Assembly: GCA_964465125.1 (NCBI GenBank)
Contig: CAYXIO010000003.1
Coordinates: forward strand, 1 to 64,000
Direction of reading: 5' to 3'
Source: CAYOHG01 sp964465125
GTDB lineage: Bacteria > Planctomycetota > Phycisphaerae > UBA1845 > Fen-1342
DNA length: 64,000 nucleotides
Positions 1 to 9,900 of this stretch are shown in pieces. Within the stretch, counting starts at the first letter, position 1, and each line of letters opens with the position of its first letter. The notes below the pieces were generated by a model. It saw nothing but the letters and a program-made list of their open reading frames with translations. It ran no database searches and had not been told where the DNA came from. The position numbers were made by a program, and so were the translations under genes.

Positions 1-2300
1 GGAGCCTGCGGCAGGCGCAGCGCGAGGGTCGGCAGCGGCGCTCCGGCGGCGAGATCCGCCGCAGGCACGCCGCTCGGCTCCGCGGCTGGCGGCGCGGCTT
101 CGCGCGCGGCAGACGCTGAGAGCGCCGGCGACGCCGAGCCATCGCGGTCGCGGCTCGATCGCGACGCGAGCTCCAGCGACCCCAGTTCGACCGGCGCGAT
201 GGGTTCCGACGGTGCAACAGGCCTCGGCCGCCCCGCCTCGCATTGCACCGCCGCCGGCGGCAACCTGTCGGTTGCGGAATCGTCGGCCGCCTCAGACGAT
301 GCGCGCGGCGGCGGCTCCGCCGGAAGGCGCACCGCCAACACGGCCTCGGCGGGCGCGGGGCCGGCCGCCGAAGGAGCCGGAAAGCGGACCGCCGCTTGAC
401 TCGTCGCGCTCTCGCGAAGCCCCATTCGCGTGACGATTGAAGCGTGGTCTTCTGCGTGCGAAGCCGCGGCATCGGCGGCGCTTGCGGCCGACAGCTCCAC
501 GATCGTCTCGTCGGCGGCGAGGACAAAGTCACTGCGCACCTCGGCGATCGGCGGTGCGGGCTGCGCCGATTTCGGCAACGTCAGTGCGGCTTCGATCGCG
601 TCCGACGCCGCTTCGGCCGCGCGCGGCACGGGCAGCTCCAGCGCCAAAGCGTCGATCGCGGGCGCGGTCACTTGCGGCGGATCGGCCGCGAGGCGCAGCT
701 CCGCTTCATTCGTCGGCACATTCGAGTCGACCGGCCGGAGCGAGTCGTTCGGCATAGCCGGCGCGGGCAGCTCGAACGTCTCGTTCCTGGCGACGCTCAG
801 TTCAAGCGGTGCGGTAACGGCGGGTGCGGCCTCCGCCGCCGGAAGAACCATCGATGCCGCGCTGGCGCGAATCTGCGAGTCGATTGAATTCGCGAGCACG
901 GCCCCTTCGAGCGAGACCTGGATCGCGCCGCCGCGGCGCACGAAATCCACCAGGCCGGCGGTGACTTTCCAGAAATTGAAGAGCAGCATCAGCAGCAGAT
1001 GCGCCATCAGCGAAGCCAGCAGGCAGCGCGTCAGCAGTGCCAGCCGACGGTTGCGGATGTCACCCCACAGCGTCCAGAGCAGCGCCAGCAGCAGCAGGGC
1101 CAGGATCAGCCAGAGCAGGTTGGGACCGATCGCGCGCCAGAGCGTCATCCAGTCAACGCGCGGCCGCGGCCGAAGCTCGGAGTCGACGTAGACTTCGCGC
1201 GCCGTGCAGTAGTAGAGGTTGTAGTCAGGCGTGTGCGCTGATTCGCGCGTCGGCGACGCCGTCGGATCCGGCGCTCGCTCACCGGCGGGTTGAGCGAATG
1301 GCGCGCTCCTCTGGCCGGGCCGATCCGAACTGAAGAACAGCGCGAACCCCAGCGCGCCCAGGCCGGGATCGAGCTCATTCGCAGGCGTGTTCAGCGGTGA
1401 GCCGAGGTTTTCCGCGGGCCGCCAGGCCGGGGCGCTGCTCTCGGCGGGAGTCAGCGACGTTGCCACGCGCCGGGCGCGATACAGATCGAACCCGCCGGCG
1501 CCGCCCGCTCGATCCGACGCGAAGTAGAGGAAATCGCCCGCCGGCGAGACGCACGGCGAGCCCTCGTTCGCCGGAGTGTTCAGCTCGGCCAGCGGCCGGA
1601 CATCCCGCGGTCCGCGCGAGCCGAGCGTTGCGACGTACAGGTCGTAGGTGCGCCGGAACAAGTCCTCGCGCACGGTCGCGGGCCAGGCGTGCGGGTCAGG
1701 CTGGCGCGGGTCGGCCTCCTGCGGGCGGTTCGAGGCGAAGTAGAGTCGCTCGCCGTCGGGCGAGATCGCCGGACCGTAGTCGTTGAATGCGGAGTTCACC
1801 GCGGGACCGAGATTGCGCGGCGCATCCCAGCCGTCGTCGGAGCGGTCGGCGACCCAGAGGTCATAGCCTCCCAGGCCTCCGGGGCGATCGCTGTAGAAAT
1901 ACAGCGCCCGGCCGTCGGGAGCCGGCTCCGGCCCGAGCTCGTCGTACTCGCTGTCGAGGGCGGCGAGCGGCTCGGGGTCGGTCCAGCCGGTGGGCGTGCG
2001 GCGCGTGCAATAGAGATCGCCGTGGCCGCCGGCCTTGCCGCGCACGAAGTACAGCGTCGTGCCGTCCCAGCTCAGCCGCGGTTCGTAGTCGTCATCCGTG
2101 GTGTTGAGCAGCTCGGCCAGGGCGCGGGCGGGCTCCCAGAGAATGTCGCGCGGCCGGGCCTCGTCGCGCGGCTGGCGGATGGCCCGGCCGTCGCTGAGGA
2201 ACTCGCGCCGCAGCGGGCGCTGCCAGACGAACCACGTCGCCAGCGCAAGCGCCGCAACGCCCGCACCCGCAAGGACGATCCATCGGCGACCGCGTTTCAT
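1..2300 (-). CDS. PD40 beta-propeller membrane protein, partial (3' end off the left edge)
   Basis: ATG at 2298-2300; the frame stays open to base 1, so at least 766 residues are present and the C-terminus is missing. Residues 1-25 form a signal anchor. Four or more WD40-like PD40 blades follow, with the signature SPDGERLYFASNRP and variants such as LYFYSDRPGGLGGYDLW. Two hydrophobic segments come next, around codons 1000-1140 on the plus scale (LLWLILALLLLALLW; LASLMAHLLLMLLF). The remainder is an Ala/Pro/Ser-rich tail reaching the edge. PD40 blades occur in TolB and in OmpA-linked proteins. It lies 21 bp downstream of exbD, so it is probably the propeller partner of the ExbB/ExbD motor (inference). 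It differs from TolB in being membrane-anchored rather than free in the periplasm. What lies beyond the left edge is unknown. Confidence 0.85.
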   Translation of the reverse strand, partial: MKRGRRWIVLAGAGVAALALATWFVWQRPLRREFLSDGRAIRQPRDEARPRDILWEPARALAELLNTTDDDYEPRLSWDGTTLYFVRGKAGGHGDLYCTRRTPTGWTDPEPLAALDSEYDELGPEPAPDGRALYFYSDRPGGLGGYDLWVADRSDDGWDAPRNLGPAVNSAFNDYGPAISPDGERLYFASNRPQEADPRQPDPHAWPATVREDLFRRTYDLYVATLGSRGPRDVRPLAELNTPANEGSPCVSPAGDFLYFASDRAGGAGGFDLYRARRVATSLTPAESSAPAWRPAENLGSPLNTPANELDPGLGALGFALFFSSDRPGQRSAPFAQPAGERAPDPTASPTRESAHTPDYNLYYCTAREVYVDSELRPRPRVDWMTLWRAIGPNLLWLILALLLLALLWTLWGDIRNRRLALLTRCLLASLMAHLLLMLLFNFWKVTAGLVDFVRRGGAIQVSLEGAVLANSIDSQIRASAASMVLPAAEAAPAVTAPLELSVARNETFELPAPAMPNDSLRPVDSNVPTNEAELRLAADPPQVTAPAIDALALELPVPRAAEAASDAIEAALTLPKSAQPAPPIAEVRSDFVLAADETIVELSAASAADAAASHAEDHASIVTRMGLRESATSQAAVRFPAPSAAGPAPAEAVLAVRLPAEPPPRASSEAADDSATDRLPPAAVQCEAGRPRPVAPSEPIAPVELGSLELASRSSRDRDGSASPALSASAAREAAPPAAEPSGVPAADLAAGAPLPTLALRLPQA

Positions 2301-2321
2301 GCCTCGTTCCCGCCGCGGGAG

Positions 2322-2732
2322 CTACTCGAGAATCGTGTCAAGGTAGGGTTCCTGCACGCCCGCGTTCTTGCAGACATCCAGAACGGCCACGATCGGCCCG
2401 TAGGCGCAGCGCCGATCGCCGCGGATCGTCACCTTCTGCGCCGGATTGTTGCGAACGGCCTCGCGCACCAGCTCATCCAGCTCGCGGCTGGACATCGTGC
2501 GGCCCGACACCACGATGCCGCCCTGCTCATCGACGTTAACGACCAGCTCGCGCAACGCCGTGCTCAGCGGACCGGCGGAAGCCGCGAACGGCAGCGCAAT
2601 CCGCATCTCGCGCTCGGTCTGCTGAAAGGTCGTGGCGATCAGAAAGAAGATCAGCAGCAGAAACACCATGTCGATGATCGGCGTCATGTCGATGGCAATG
2701 CCATCCGCTTCGCGCGGCGCCCGGATCAGCAC
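2322..2732 (-). CDS. exbD: ExbD/TolR-family biopolymer transport protein
   Basis: 136 residues in the usual family layout: short cytoplasmic N-terminus, one membrane helix (about 17-36, IIDMVFLLLIFFLIA) and a periplasmic domain ending in a TolR-like fold. Asp21 sits at the start of the helix, where the proton-carrying Asp of TolR/ExbD lies. The start is GTG at 2730-2732 behind an AAAGGGGGG ribosome-binding site. It follows exbB by 15 bp and precedes the PD40 gene by 21 bp, which indicates one transcript. It should work with ExbB to convert proton-motive force into movement of periplasmic partners. The sequence alone does not separate TolR from ExbD. Confidence 0.93.
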   Translation of the reverse strand: MLIRAPREADGIAIDMTPIIDMVFLLLIFFLIATTFQQTEREMRIALPFAASAGPLSTALRELVVNVDEQGGIVVSGRTMSSRELDELVREAVRNNPAQKVTIRGDRRCAYGPIVAVLDVCKNAGVQEPYLDTILE

Positions 2733-2747
2733 GGTTCCCCCCTTTCT

Positions 2748-3539
2748 TCAACGCGCGGCAGCGGCTCCTTCGCGAACGCTGCGGCGGTCCTGCGGCGAGC
2801 CGTCGCCGTGCGGCTCGACGATCGACTGCACCACCGCGGAGTGCAGCGCGCCCCGGCCGGCCGCGAATTCCTCAATGAAATCGACCGTCTGGCGGTCCAT
2901 CTCCGCCACCAGCCGCTCGACCCGCGTGGAAAACCAGTGGTAGCCCAGCAGCGAGGGGATCGCGACAATCAGCCCGGCCGCGGTCGTGATCAGCGCCTCG
3001 TAGATTCCGTTGGCGAGCAGTTCCGTCCGCCCGAGCGCCTCGCCGGACGCGGCGACCGTGCGGAACGCACCGATCATGCCGAACACCGTGCCCAGCAGTC
3101 CCAGCAGCGGCGCCACGGCCGCCACCACCGACAACACGCGCAGATAGCGCCGCAGCTTGAAGACCTCGCGCTCGCCGGCCTGCTCGATCGTGCGTTCGAG
3201 GTACTCGATCGGCTCGTCGAGCCTGCGAATGGCGGCGGCGCAGATTCCGGCCATCGGGCTCGCGTTCTCGCGGCACAGCCCCAGCGCGGCGCGGCGATCC
3301 GCATCCGACCCGCGCCGCATCGTGTCGCGCAGCTTGGGCATGAAGGCCGCCGGAATCACGCTGGACATCCGCAGGCTGATCGAGCGCTCGACCATCACCG
3401 CGATCGCAACCAGCGAGCAGATCGCAATCGGGACCATCACCGGGCCGCCTTTGACGATCAGATCCCAGATGGAAAGCGGCGCATCTCCGCCCGCGGGTCC
3501 GGCCTGTGCAAGCATCCCGCAGATTACCGATGAGAGCAT
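2748..3539 (-). CDS. exbB: ExbB/TolQ/MotA-family proton channel protein
   Basis: 263 residues with three membrane helices at about 33-51, 137-158 and 183-203. The family hallmarks are GLLGTVFGMI after helix 2 and EALITTAAGLIVAIP in helix 3. ATG at 3537-3539 is preceded by AGGAG at seven bases. The product forms the inner-membrane proton channel with ExbD. It lies between the TPR gene (63 bp upstream) and exbD (15 bp downstream). Its neighbours, a TPR protein and a PD40 propeller, recall the CpoB-TolQ-TolR-TolB set rather than a TonB uptake cluster. No TonB-like gene is visible in the window. Confidence 0.93.
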   Translation of the reverse strand: MLSSVICGMLAQAGPAGGDAPLSIWDLIVKGGPVMVPIAICSLVAIAVMVERSISLRMSSVIPAAFMPKLRDTMRRGSDADRRAALGLCRENASPMAGICAAAIRRLDEPIEYLERTIEQAGEREVFKLRRYLRVLSVVAAVAPLLGLLGTVFGMIGAFRTVAASGEALGRTELLANGIYEALITTAAGLIVAIPSLLGYHWFSTRVERLVAEMDRQTVDFIEEFAAGRGALHSAVVQSIVEPHGDGSPQDRRSVREGAAAAR

Positions 3540-3602
3540 CTCACGACTCCTGAACGAAAGGCATGGACCGCCTACGCGCCGGACAAACCGCCGACCCGCC
3601 CG

Positions 3603-6600
3603 TCAGGGCGTCTCGCGCCGTTCGCGCCCCGGCGGGGCTGTGCGGCCCAGCGCGGCGAGGCGCTGCGCCGCCGACTTGGCCCAGGCACTGTCGGAAAACT
3701 CCTTGCGGACACGCTCGAACTGCCGCCGCGCCTCGACGAGTTGGCCCAGCGCTTCAAAGCAGCGGCCGGCCTCGAACAGCGCCGCCGCGCTCCACTCCGG
3801 ATACGCGTACAGAATCTCGACCCGCAGCAGCTCCCGCACGGCGTCGTCGTAGCGCTTCTGAGCGAAAAGGCACTCGCCGATCTGGAATTGAGCGCGGGCG
3901 GCGGTCACTCCCTGGTGTCGCTCGATGACGCGCTGGTAAGCCAGCATCGCCTGGTCGTATTCGCCCGCGTTCTCGCGCGCCCAACCCAGGGCGAACTGCG
4001 CCTGATACCACTGCTCGTGGTCGGGTCGCTTCTTCAGAAAAGCTGCGAAGACGCGGGCGCTGTCGTCCCAGCGTTGCAGAGCCGCGAGCGCTTCGCCCAG
4101 CCGGAGCTGCGCCGAAGGAGCCGAGTCGGAGTCGGCGTAGGCCTCGAGCACGCGTTCGAACCAGCGGACGGCGGCTTCGTGCTTTCCGGCCAACCGCTGG
4201 GCCTCGCCGCAGTAGAACGCCGCCGACGGCCCGGCCTCACCGACGCGATCCGAGGCGAGAAAGGCTTCGAGCAATCGGGCCGCCGCCGGATAGTGAGCGG
4301 CTTCGAACTCGATCAGCCCGAGGCGATACGACGCGCGCGCCAGCACGTCCGCCGGCACGACCTTGGAATCGCCTTTCTCGACGCCGCCGCGCGCGATCAG
4401 CTCACGCAGCAGCTTGGCGGCGGGCTCGGTCTGGCCTTCGCCGGCCTCCAGCTCCGCCAGTTCGAGCGCGGCAAAGGGCTGTTCGGCGGAGTCCGCACAC
4501 GATTGCAGTAGCGAAGTCAGCGGCGCGCGGGCCTCGCTGCCGCGCTTCAGCGCCTTCAGGCAAAGCGCGCGCTCGTAGAGCAGCGTGCAGCGCGCGGCAG
4601 GATCGAGCTTCATGCCCGCCAGGCCGTCGAGCGCCGTCAGCGCTTCCGCTGCCCGCCCCTGCCGCGCCAGAGCCTGCGCCCGCAGCGTCAGCGCCGTGGT
4701 CCGATCGCTGTCAGAAAGTCCGCCGCGCAAGCTCGCGTCGAGCGAATCGACGGCGTCGGACAGCTCACCTGCTGCAAACAGCGCCTGGCCCAGCAGCAGC
4801 GACTGGCCGGCGGCAGCCGACGCGTCGGAGTCCGCTTCGACGGCGCGTCGCGCCCAGCGGACGGCGTCGGACGCCGCGCCGCGGCGCAGCGCCAGCCGGG
4901 CGAGATGCTGTGCCACCGCCGCGCTGAGCTTCGCGTCAAGCGAGGGTGTTTCGGCCAGCGTCTTGAGAGCGCTCTCGGCCTCCGCATCTCGCTCCAGCAC
5001 GAGCAGTGTCTGGGCGCGCTCGAATTCAGCCTGGCGGCGCGTCGCGTCGTCACGCGACTGCTTCGCGGCGCGATCGAACGCCGCGGCCGCGGCTTCAGCA
5101 TCGCCGTTGCGTCGCTGCGCTAACCCGAGCGAAAGCAGCGCTTCCGCGGCGGCGGGTGCGTCGGGCACGGCGCGCAGGTAGCGATCGAGCGCGGCGATGG
5201 CGGCGGGCCAATCCGCGCGGGCGATCTGCAAGTCCGCCAACGTCAGCAGCGCCGTTCGCAGCGCCGGTTCGCGCTCGGCGATCTCGATGGAATCCTGAAG
5301 CGATTGGATCGCCTCGTCCAAGCGCCCGAGCCGGCTCAGCGCGACGCCGGCGCGCACCCGCGCGGTTCCGGCCTGGGACGCGTCCGGTTCCGCAAGCAGC
5401 AACGATTGATACTGGCGCAGGGCGGCGGCGAAGTCCCCGCGCAGGAACTCGTCTTCGCCGGCCATGAGCCGCACGTCCGCGGCCAGTGCGTGCTGCGGGA
5501 ACTGCTCCAGGAACACCGCGCAGCAGCGCGCGCTCTCCTCGTAGCGCTTCAGCCGATGCAGCACGGAAGCGAGGCCGGCCTGGGCGTCGGGCGCCATGGC
5601 GTGCTTGGGAAACGCCCTCAGGAACTCCTGGAACGCGAGTACGGCGGGCTCAAACTGCCCGGCCGCGGAGGCGGACGACGCGAGCTCGTAGGTCAGCTCC
5701 GCCCGCCACGAGCTTTCCGGATACGCGCGCAGGGCCGTCGAGAGCCGTTCCATGGCACGGGCAGGTTCGCCCTGTCTCGCGGCACAGCGCGCCAGCCAGA
5801 ACGCGCACTCGTCGCGGCGGGTCGCCTGGTCGAGCGCGTCGGCGGCCTGAAAATGCTCGACGGCGCGCGAATACTGCTTCATCTCCAGGCGCGCTCGGCC
5901 GGCCAGCATCAGCAGCGACTCGCGCTGCGCCGCGCTGAGGTTCTCGCGCAGGCCGCGCTCCGCGTTGCCCGCCGCGGACGTCGCGTCGCCGGCCGCGAAC
6001 TGCGCCCGGACGAGACCGAGCCGCGCTTCCAGTGCCACCGGCGCATCCCTGGACTTCAGCAGCTCCCGATACGCGTCACACGCGGCGGCAGGATCGCTGC
6101 GCTCCAGGCACTGGGCGCGCAACAGGCCCGCGGACGGCGCCAGAGCTCCGTCGGGGAACTTCGCGAGCAGCGCCTCAAGCTGGGCCCGGGCGGCATTCCA
6201 CTCGCCGCGCGCCGCCGCCGCGCCGGCCGCGAACCAGAGGACCCACTCCCGTTGCGGCGCATCGGGCCAGCGCCGCGAGAACTCGTCGGCAAGGCGAATG
6301 CAGAGCTCGGCTTCCGCCGCGCCGGCGGCCGCCTCGACGGTCAGCGCCGCCAGGTCGGACGCCAGCTCATGCTGCGCGTGCGCGCGCAGGGCGCGCTGAA
6401 ACGTCTCGAGGGCCGCCTTGGCATCTCCTCGCGCCAATTGACACTGCCCCAGCAGCGCCAGCACTTCGAACGCGAACGGGTGATCGCGCATCGCGGCGAG
6501 CAGCGTCAGCTCGCGTTCGGCGGCGTCCAACTGCCCGAGACGTTGCAGGCAGATCGCCAGGCCGTAGCGGGCTTCGCTCGCCTTGGCGTGCTCCGGGGCG

Positions 6601-6821
6601 GCCTTCAGGAAGCGGCGGAATTCATCGGCGGCCAGTTCGTGGAGCCCGCGGTTCAGCAGCCCCGTGGCGCTCTGATACAGCCGGTCGGCGGTGCTGACGG
6701 CTTCGGGAGCCGGCGCGCGCGTGGCCGACTGGGGCACCGCGCCGGCGCGCGGAGCCGCGAGCAGAATCGGCGTCAGCGCTGCCGCCAGGACGACGACCCG
6801 GCGTCGCAGGATGCGAGTCAT
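3603..6821 (-). CDS. Exported tetratricopeptide-repeat protein, first gene of the ExbBD operon
   Basis: 1072 residues. Start chosen at ATG 6819-6821 because GGGAG lies eight bases upstream and the product then begins with a clean signal peptide (MTRILRRRVVVLAAALTPIL, cleavage near AGA at 26-28). An in-frame start at 6887 would place 22 charged residues before it. The whole mature protein is TPR-like helical repeats of about 34-36 residues (for example YGLAICLQRLGQLDAAEREL and FQIGECLFAQKRYDDAVREL), perhaps 25 or more. Such repeats act as protein-binding scaffolds. Leading an operon with exbB and exbD, it may be a periplasmic scaffold comparable to CpoB/YbgF but far larger (inference). No catalytic domain was seen. 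Confidence 0.85.
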   Translation of the reverse strand: MTRILRRRVVVLAAALTPILLAAPRAGAVPQSATRAPAPEAVSTADRLYQSATGLLNRGLHELAADEFRRFLKAAPEHAKASEARYGLAICLQRLGQLDAAERELTLLAAMRDHPFAFEVLALLGQCQLARGDAKAALETFQRALRAHAQHELASDLAALTVEAAAGAAEAELCIRLADEFSRRWPDAPQREWVLWFAAGAAAARGEWNAARAQLEALLAKFPDGALAPSAGLLRAQCLERSDPAAACDAYRELLKSRDAPVALEARLGLVRAQFAAGDATSAAGNAERGLRENLSAAQRESLLMLAGRARLEMKQYSRAVEHFQAADALDQATRRDECAFWLARCAARQGEPARAMERLSTALRAYPESSWRAELTYELASSASAAGQFEPAVLAFQEFLRAFPKHAMAPDAQAGLASVLHRLKRYEESARCCAVFLEQFPQHALAADVRLMAGEDEFLRGDFAAALRQYQSLLLAEPDASQAGTARVRAGVALSRLGRLDEAIQSLQDSIEIAEREPALRTALLTLADLQIARADWPAAIAALDRYLRAVPDAPAAAEALLSLGLAQRRNGDAEAAAAAFDRAAKQSRDDATRRQAEFERAQTLLVLERDAEAESALKTLAETPSLDAKLSAAVAQHLARLALRRGAASDAVRWARRAVEADSDASAAAGQSLLLGQALFAAGELSDAVDSLDASLRGGLSDSDRTTALTLRAQALARQGRAAEALTALDGLAGMKLDPAARCTLLYERALCLKALKRGSEARAPLTSLLQSCADSAEQPFAALELAELEAGEGQTEPAAKLLRELIARGGVEKGDSKVVPADVLARASYRLGLIEFEAAHYPAAARLLEAFLASDRVGEAGPSAAFYCGEAQRLAGKHEAAVRWFERVLEAYADSDSAPSAQLRLGEALAALQRWDDSARVFAAFLKKRPDHEQWYQAQFALGWARENAGEYDQAMLAYQRVIERHQGVTAARAQFQIGECLFAQKRYDDAVRELLRVEILYAYPEWSAAALFEAGRCFEALGQLVEARRQFERVRKEFSDSAWAKSAAQRLAALGRTAPPGRERRETP

Positions 6822-6995
6822 GTCAAGTCTCCCGACGGGCAGGCGGGTCGTGGAATCGTCGCATGGGTTCGGACGCGCAACGTGCACCGCGCCCCCTCCG
6901 GTGTTCGGTCGCAGGTCGAAAAGATTTGGTCACTCGCTCGGCGGCGCCGACTCAGGCTCGAAATCGGCGCCGCTCGGGCGAATCGCTTGTGGGAG

Positions 6996-9900
6996 TCAGA
7001 ACCGCGTTGACGGCGACGGCTGCTCCAGCCATTCGGGCGCGTCCACGTCGTCGAATCCGTCGTCGTCATCGGCGGAGTTATCATTGTCCCCGCGCGTTGT
7101 TCTCACGGCTTTTTTCGCCGCAAAAAACCCAGCCAGCGCCGCCGGATCGGAGAGCAGGTCAGCCAGGTACGCGGTGTTGCTGGCCGCGCCGGCGGCCGCC
7201 AGCATCGCGACCAGGTTGGCCGAGTTCTCCGCCGCCCCGCTCGCAGCCGTCACACCGGTCGTCATCGCCAGAACCGCCGCCGGCAGCGTATCGAGCCGGC
7301 TCCGCGCGTCTTCATCGTCGTCGTCATCGTCCGAGGGCTCGGCGTCTTCGTGACTCCGTCCGCTGCGCTCGCGCAGCTCCTCGGCCTGTTGCTCCAGCGA
7401 CTCGGCCTGCCGCTCCAGGCGCTGGGCGGTGCGTTCGAGCTGGCGGATGTAGCGCTCAAGCGGCTGGGAGGCGTCTTCGCCGCTGCCACGTGCCCGGCTG
7501 CGAAGGTCCTCGCCTTGCTCGCGCAGCGAGTTCGACTGGGCACGCAGCTCGGCCACCGCCGCCCTCAGCGCGGCAAGCTGCGGACGGGCCCCGGCGAGCG
7601 CTTCGGCCGTTGCGTACTCCCCGGCCGACCCGAAGAAGCGCGCCGCATCGGCCAGGGGCGCCTCGGCGTCACCCAGTATGTAACTGCGGATCGTCCCTGG
7701 CGGATTGGCGCGGCCCGACGGCTCGCCCGGCTTGCCGTGAGGGTCGATCAGCCGGATAAACGCCTCGATGGTCCTGTGCTGGGGGGGCGTCGCGTGCACC
7801 TCGATGCTGCCCTCGCCCTTGCCGACCGGAATCGGCACGTCGCTGCGCACCATCAGCTCATACAGCGCGTCCAGTTTCCCCTCCGCAAGCCGGTAGCTGC
7901 GTACGACGACCTGGCCCTCGTCGCCTTCGTCGTCGTCCGGCACCGCGATCGTGATCGAAGGCGCGCGCAGCGTCATGCCGCCGTCCGGTTCCATGAAGAC
8001 GCCGGCGCGTGGGGCTTCGGGAGCGCGCGGCGCGCGACGGCCGCGCGCGGGCTGCGGTGGCTGGGGCGGTTGCGGGGCTTGAGGGGCCGGGTTGGGAACG
8101 ACCCAGACACCACGGCCCGTGCCGCCGCCCGCAATGGGGGACGTGTGGCGCTCTCTCAGCTCGGCGGCGAGCGCGGCCAGCTCGCGCTCCAGCCGCGAGA
8201 GGCGTTCCTCGAGGTCGTCGTGCGGGGGATTCTGCATCGCGCTTGCGAGCACCGCCGTGCCGAGGTGCGAACCGGAGATCGAAGGCACGAGGTCCAAGCG
8301 GTAGCCCTCGTCGGCGGGCAGGGCAAGGACCGGCACCTGAACGGTGTCGCCGGCGGTTACGGGATCGAGCATAACAACGGGCGCCACGATCGCTGAGGGG
8401 GTGGTCGCCTGCCCGGGTGGACAGGGTTGCGGGGTCGGCAGCACGACGACCGCCGGCGGCGCATCGCCGCCCGGCGCCGACCACGCCGGCAGCGCCGTCC
8501 AGCCTGCCAACGCCACCACGCCCGCCAGCGCCAGCCCCGTCCACGAGGCGCGCGGTCGCACGGATTGTGTCATCACCATCGTCAGTCTCCTGGCAATTCC
8601 CTTCGCTCCCGCGGATGTCACGCCCACGGCCGCCGCGGGCGACGAACCAGCATCGCATGTGAATCGCGAGGCCTGAAGCAGGGCCTCCGCGTACGCTCGC
8701 CGACCGCGCGGCAACAGCCACGTCACCCACGCGTCGCAGCACAGGTCGGCCTCTTCGTGAATGCGCCGGCGAACCCACCAGACCAGCGGGTGCCACCAGA
8801 ACAAGGCTGAAATCCCAATCTCAAGCCAGCACAGCCACGTATCGCCGCGGCGAATGTGGGCCAGCTCGTGACACAGAATCGCGCGCCGTCCCACGCGATC
8901 GAGCGTCGACCAGAGCGGCAGCGGCAGAATCAACCGCGGCCGGCCGACGCACCACACCATCGGCGATACCCGCGCACTCGTGAGAAGCGTCGTCGGGGCG
9001 CGAACCAGGCCGGCGCGCCGCGCGATCCGCTGCACCTCCGACCGGATCTCGCGCGGCGCGATCCGTGCTTTCGCGATCACCCGGCCAAACCAGGCGATTC
9101 GCGCGGCAGACACCAGCAAAACCAGCACCCCGCCCGCCAGCCAGACCCACGCTGGAATCACCGGCAGGCACGCCAAGCGGTCGCGAATCTGAACCATCCC
9201 GAGCACCCAGCCGCGCCACCAGCTTTCCGGCGCGAGGTTCACGCCCAGGAATGCGGCGGCCGGCGCCTCTGCGCGCGGCGGCGCGGGGTCCGCCTCGGGC
9301 ACCGGCGCGAGAGACGCCAGCAATTCGAGGCGGGCGAGCTCAGTCGACTGGGAATCGGAGCCGTCTTCGGGCGCGGGCGCCGCCACGACCGAGCCAATGA
9401 CGCGCCCGTCGGCGCTTCGCGGCGGCGGCAGCAGGTCGCAGGGCGAACCCAACTCGGTCGGCGTTTCGTGCGAGTCACGCTCCCGCAGCGGCACTGCGAG
9501 GCGAATCGGTCCCGATTCCCACGCAACCGCTTCGCGGTCGATCATCCCCCCCGAGCGCGCCGTCGGCGGGAGCGTTGTCGACGCGCGCGGCTCGGGGTGG
9601 AGATTGGACCCGGGTGCATGAGCCTGCGGCGAAGGGTCGCCCGCCGCGCGAGTGCCGGGCGCTGCGCCGGCGCTGATGAAGAACCGCGGCAGCGCATCGG
9701 CGATCTCGAGCGCACCGGCAGCGGCGCTCGAGACGGACGGGCCCTGCACGTCGCAGGCCGCTGGTGCGGATAATTGCGATTCAACGCCCGGCTCGCGGAC
9801 GGGCATCCACACCGGCTCGGACGTCAAGAGAGGAGCCGCCGAGCCGGCCGAATCAGGCGCGTCAGTGGTATCGAGCGCGCCTGCACTCGCGCGGATTGCT

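Noticed and set aside
430..1191. Plus-strand frame of 253 codons rich in Ala and Ser
   Set aside because: It is antisense to the open PD40 gene, whose frame has family motifs; GC-rich DNA keeps the opposite strand open.
1689..3533. Plus-strand frame of 614 codons
   Set aside because: It lies opposite the PD40 gene, exbD and exbB, which have clear motifs and ribosome-binding sites. Its product is Arg/His-rich and low in complexity.
5304..7010. Plus-strand frame of 568 codons
   Set aside because: It is antisense to the TPR gene and composed mainly of Arg, Gln, Ala and Gly with no motif.
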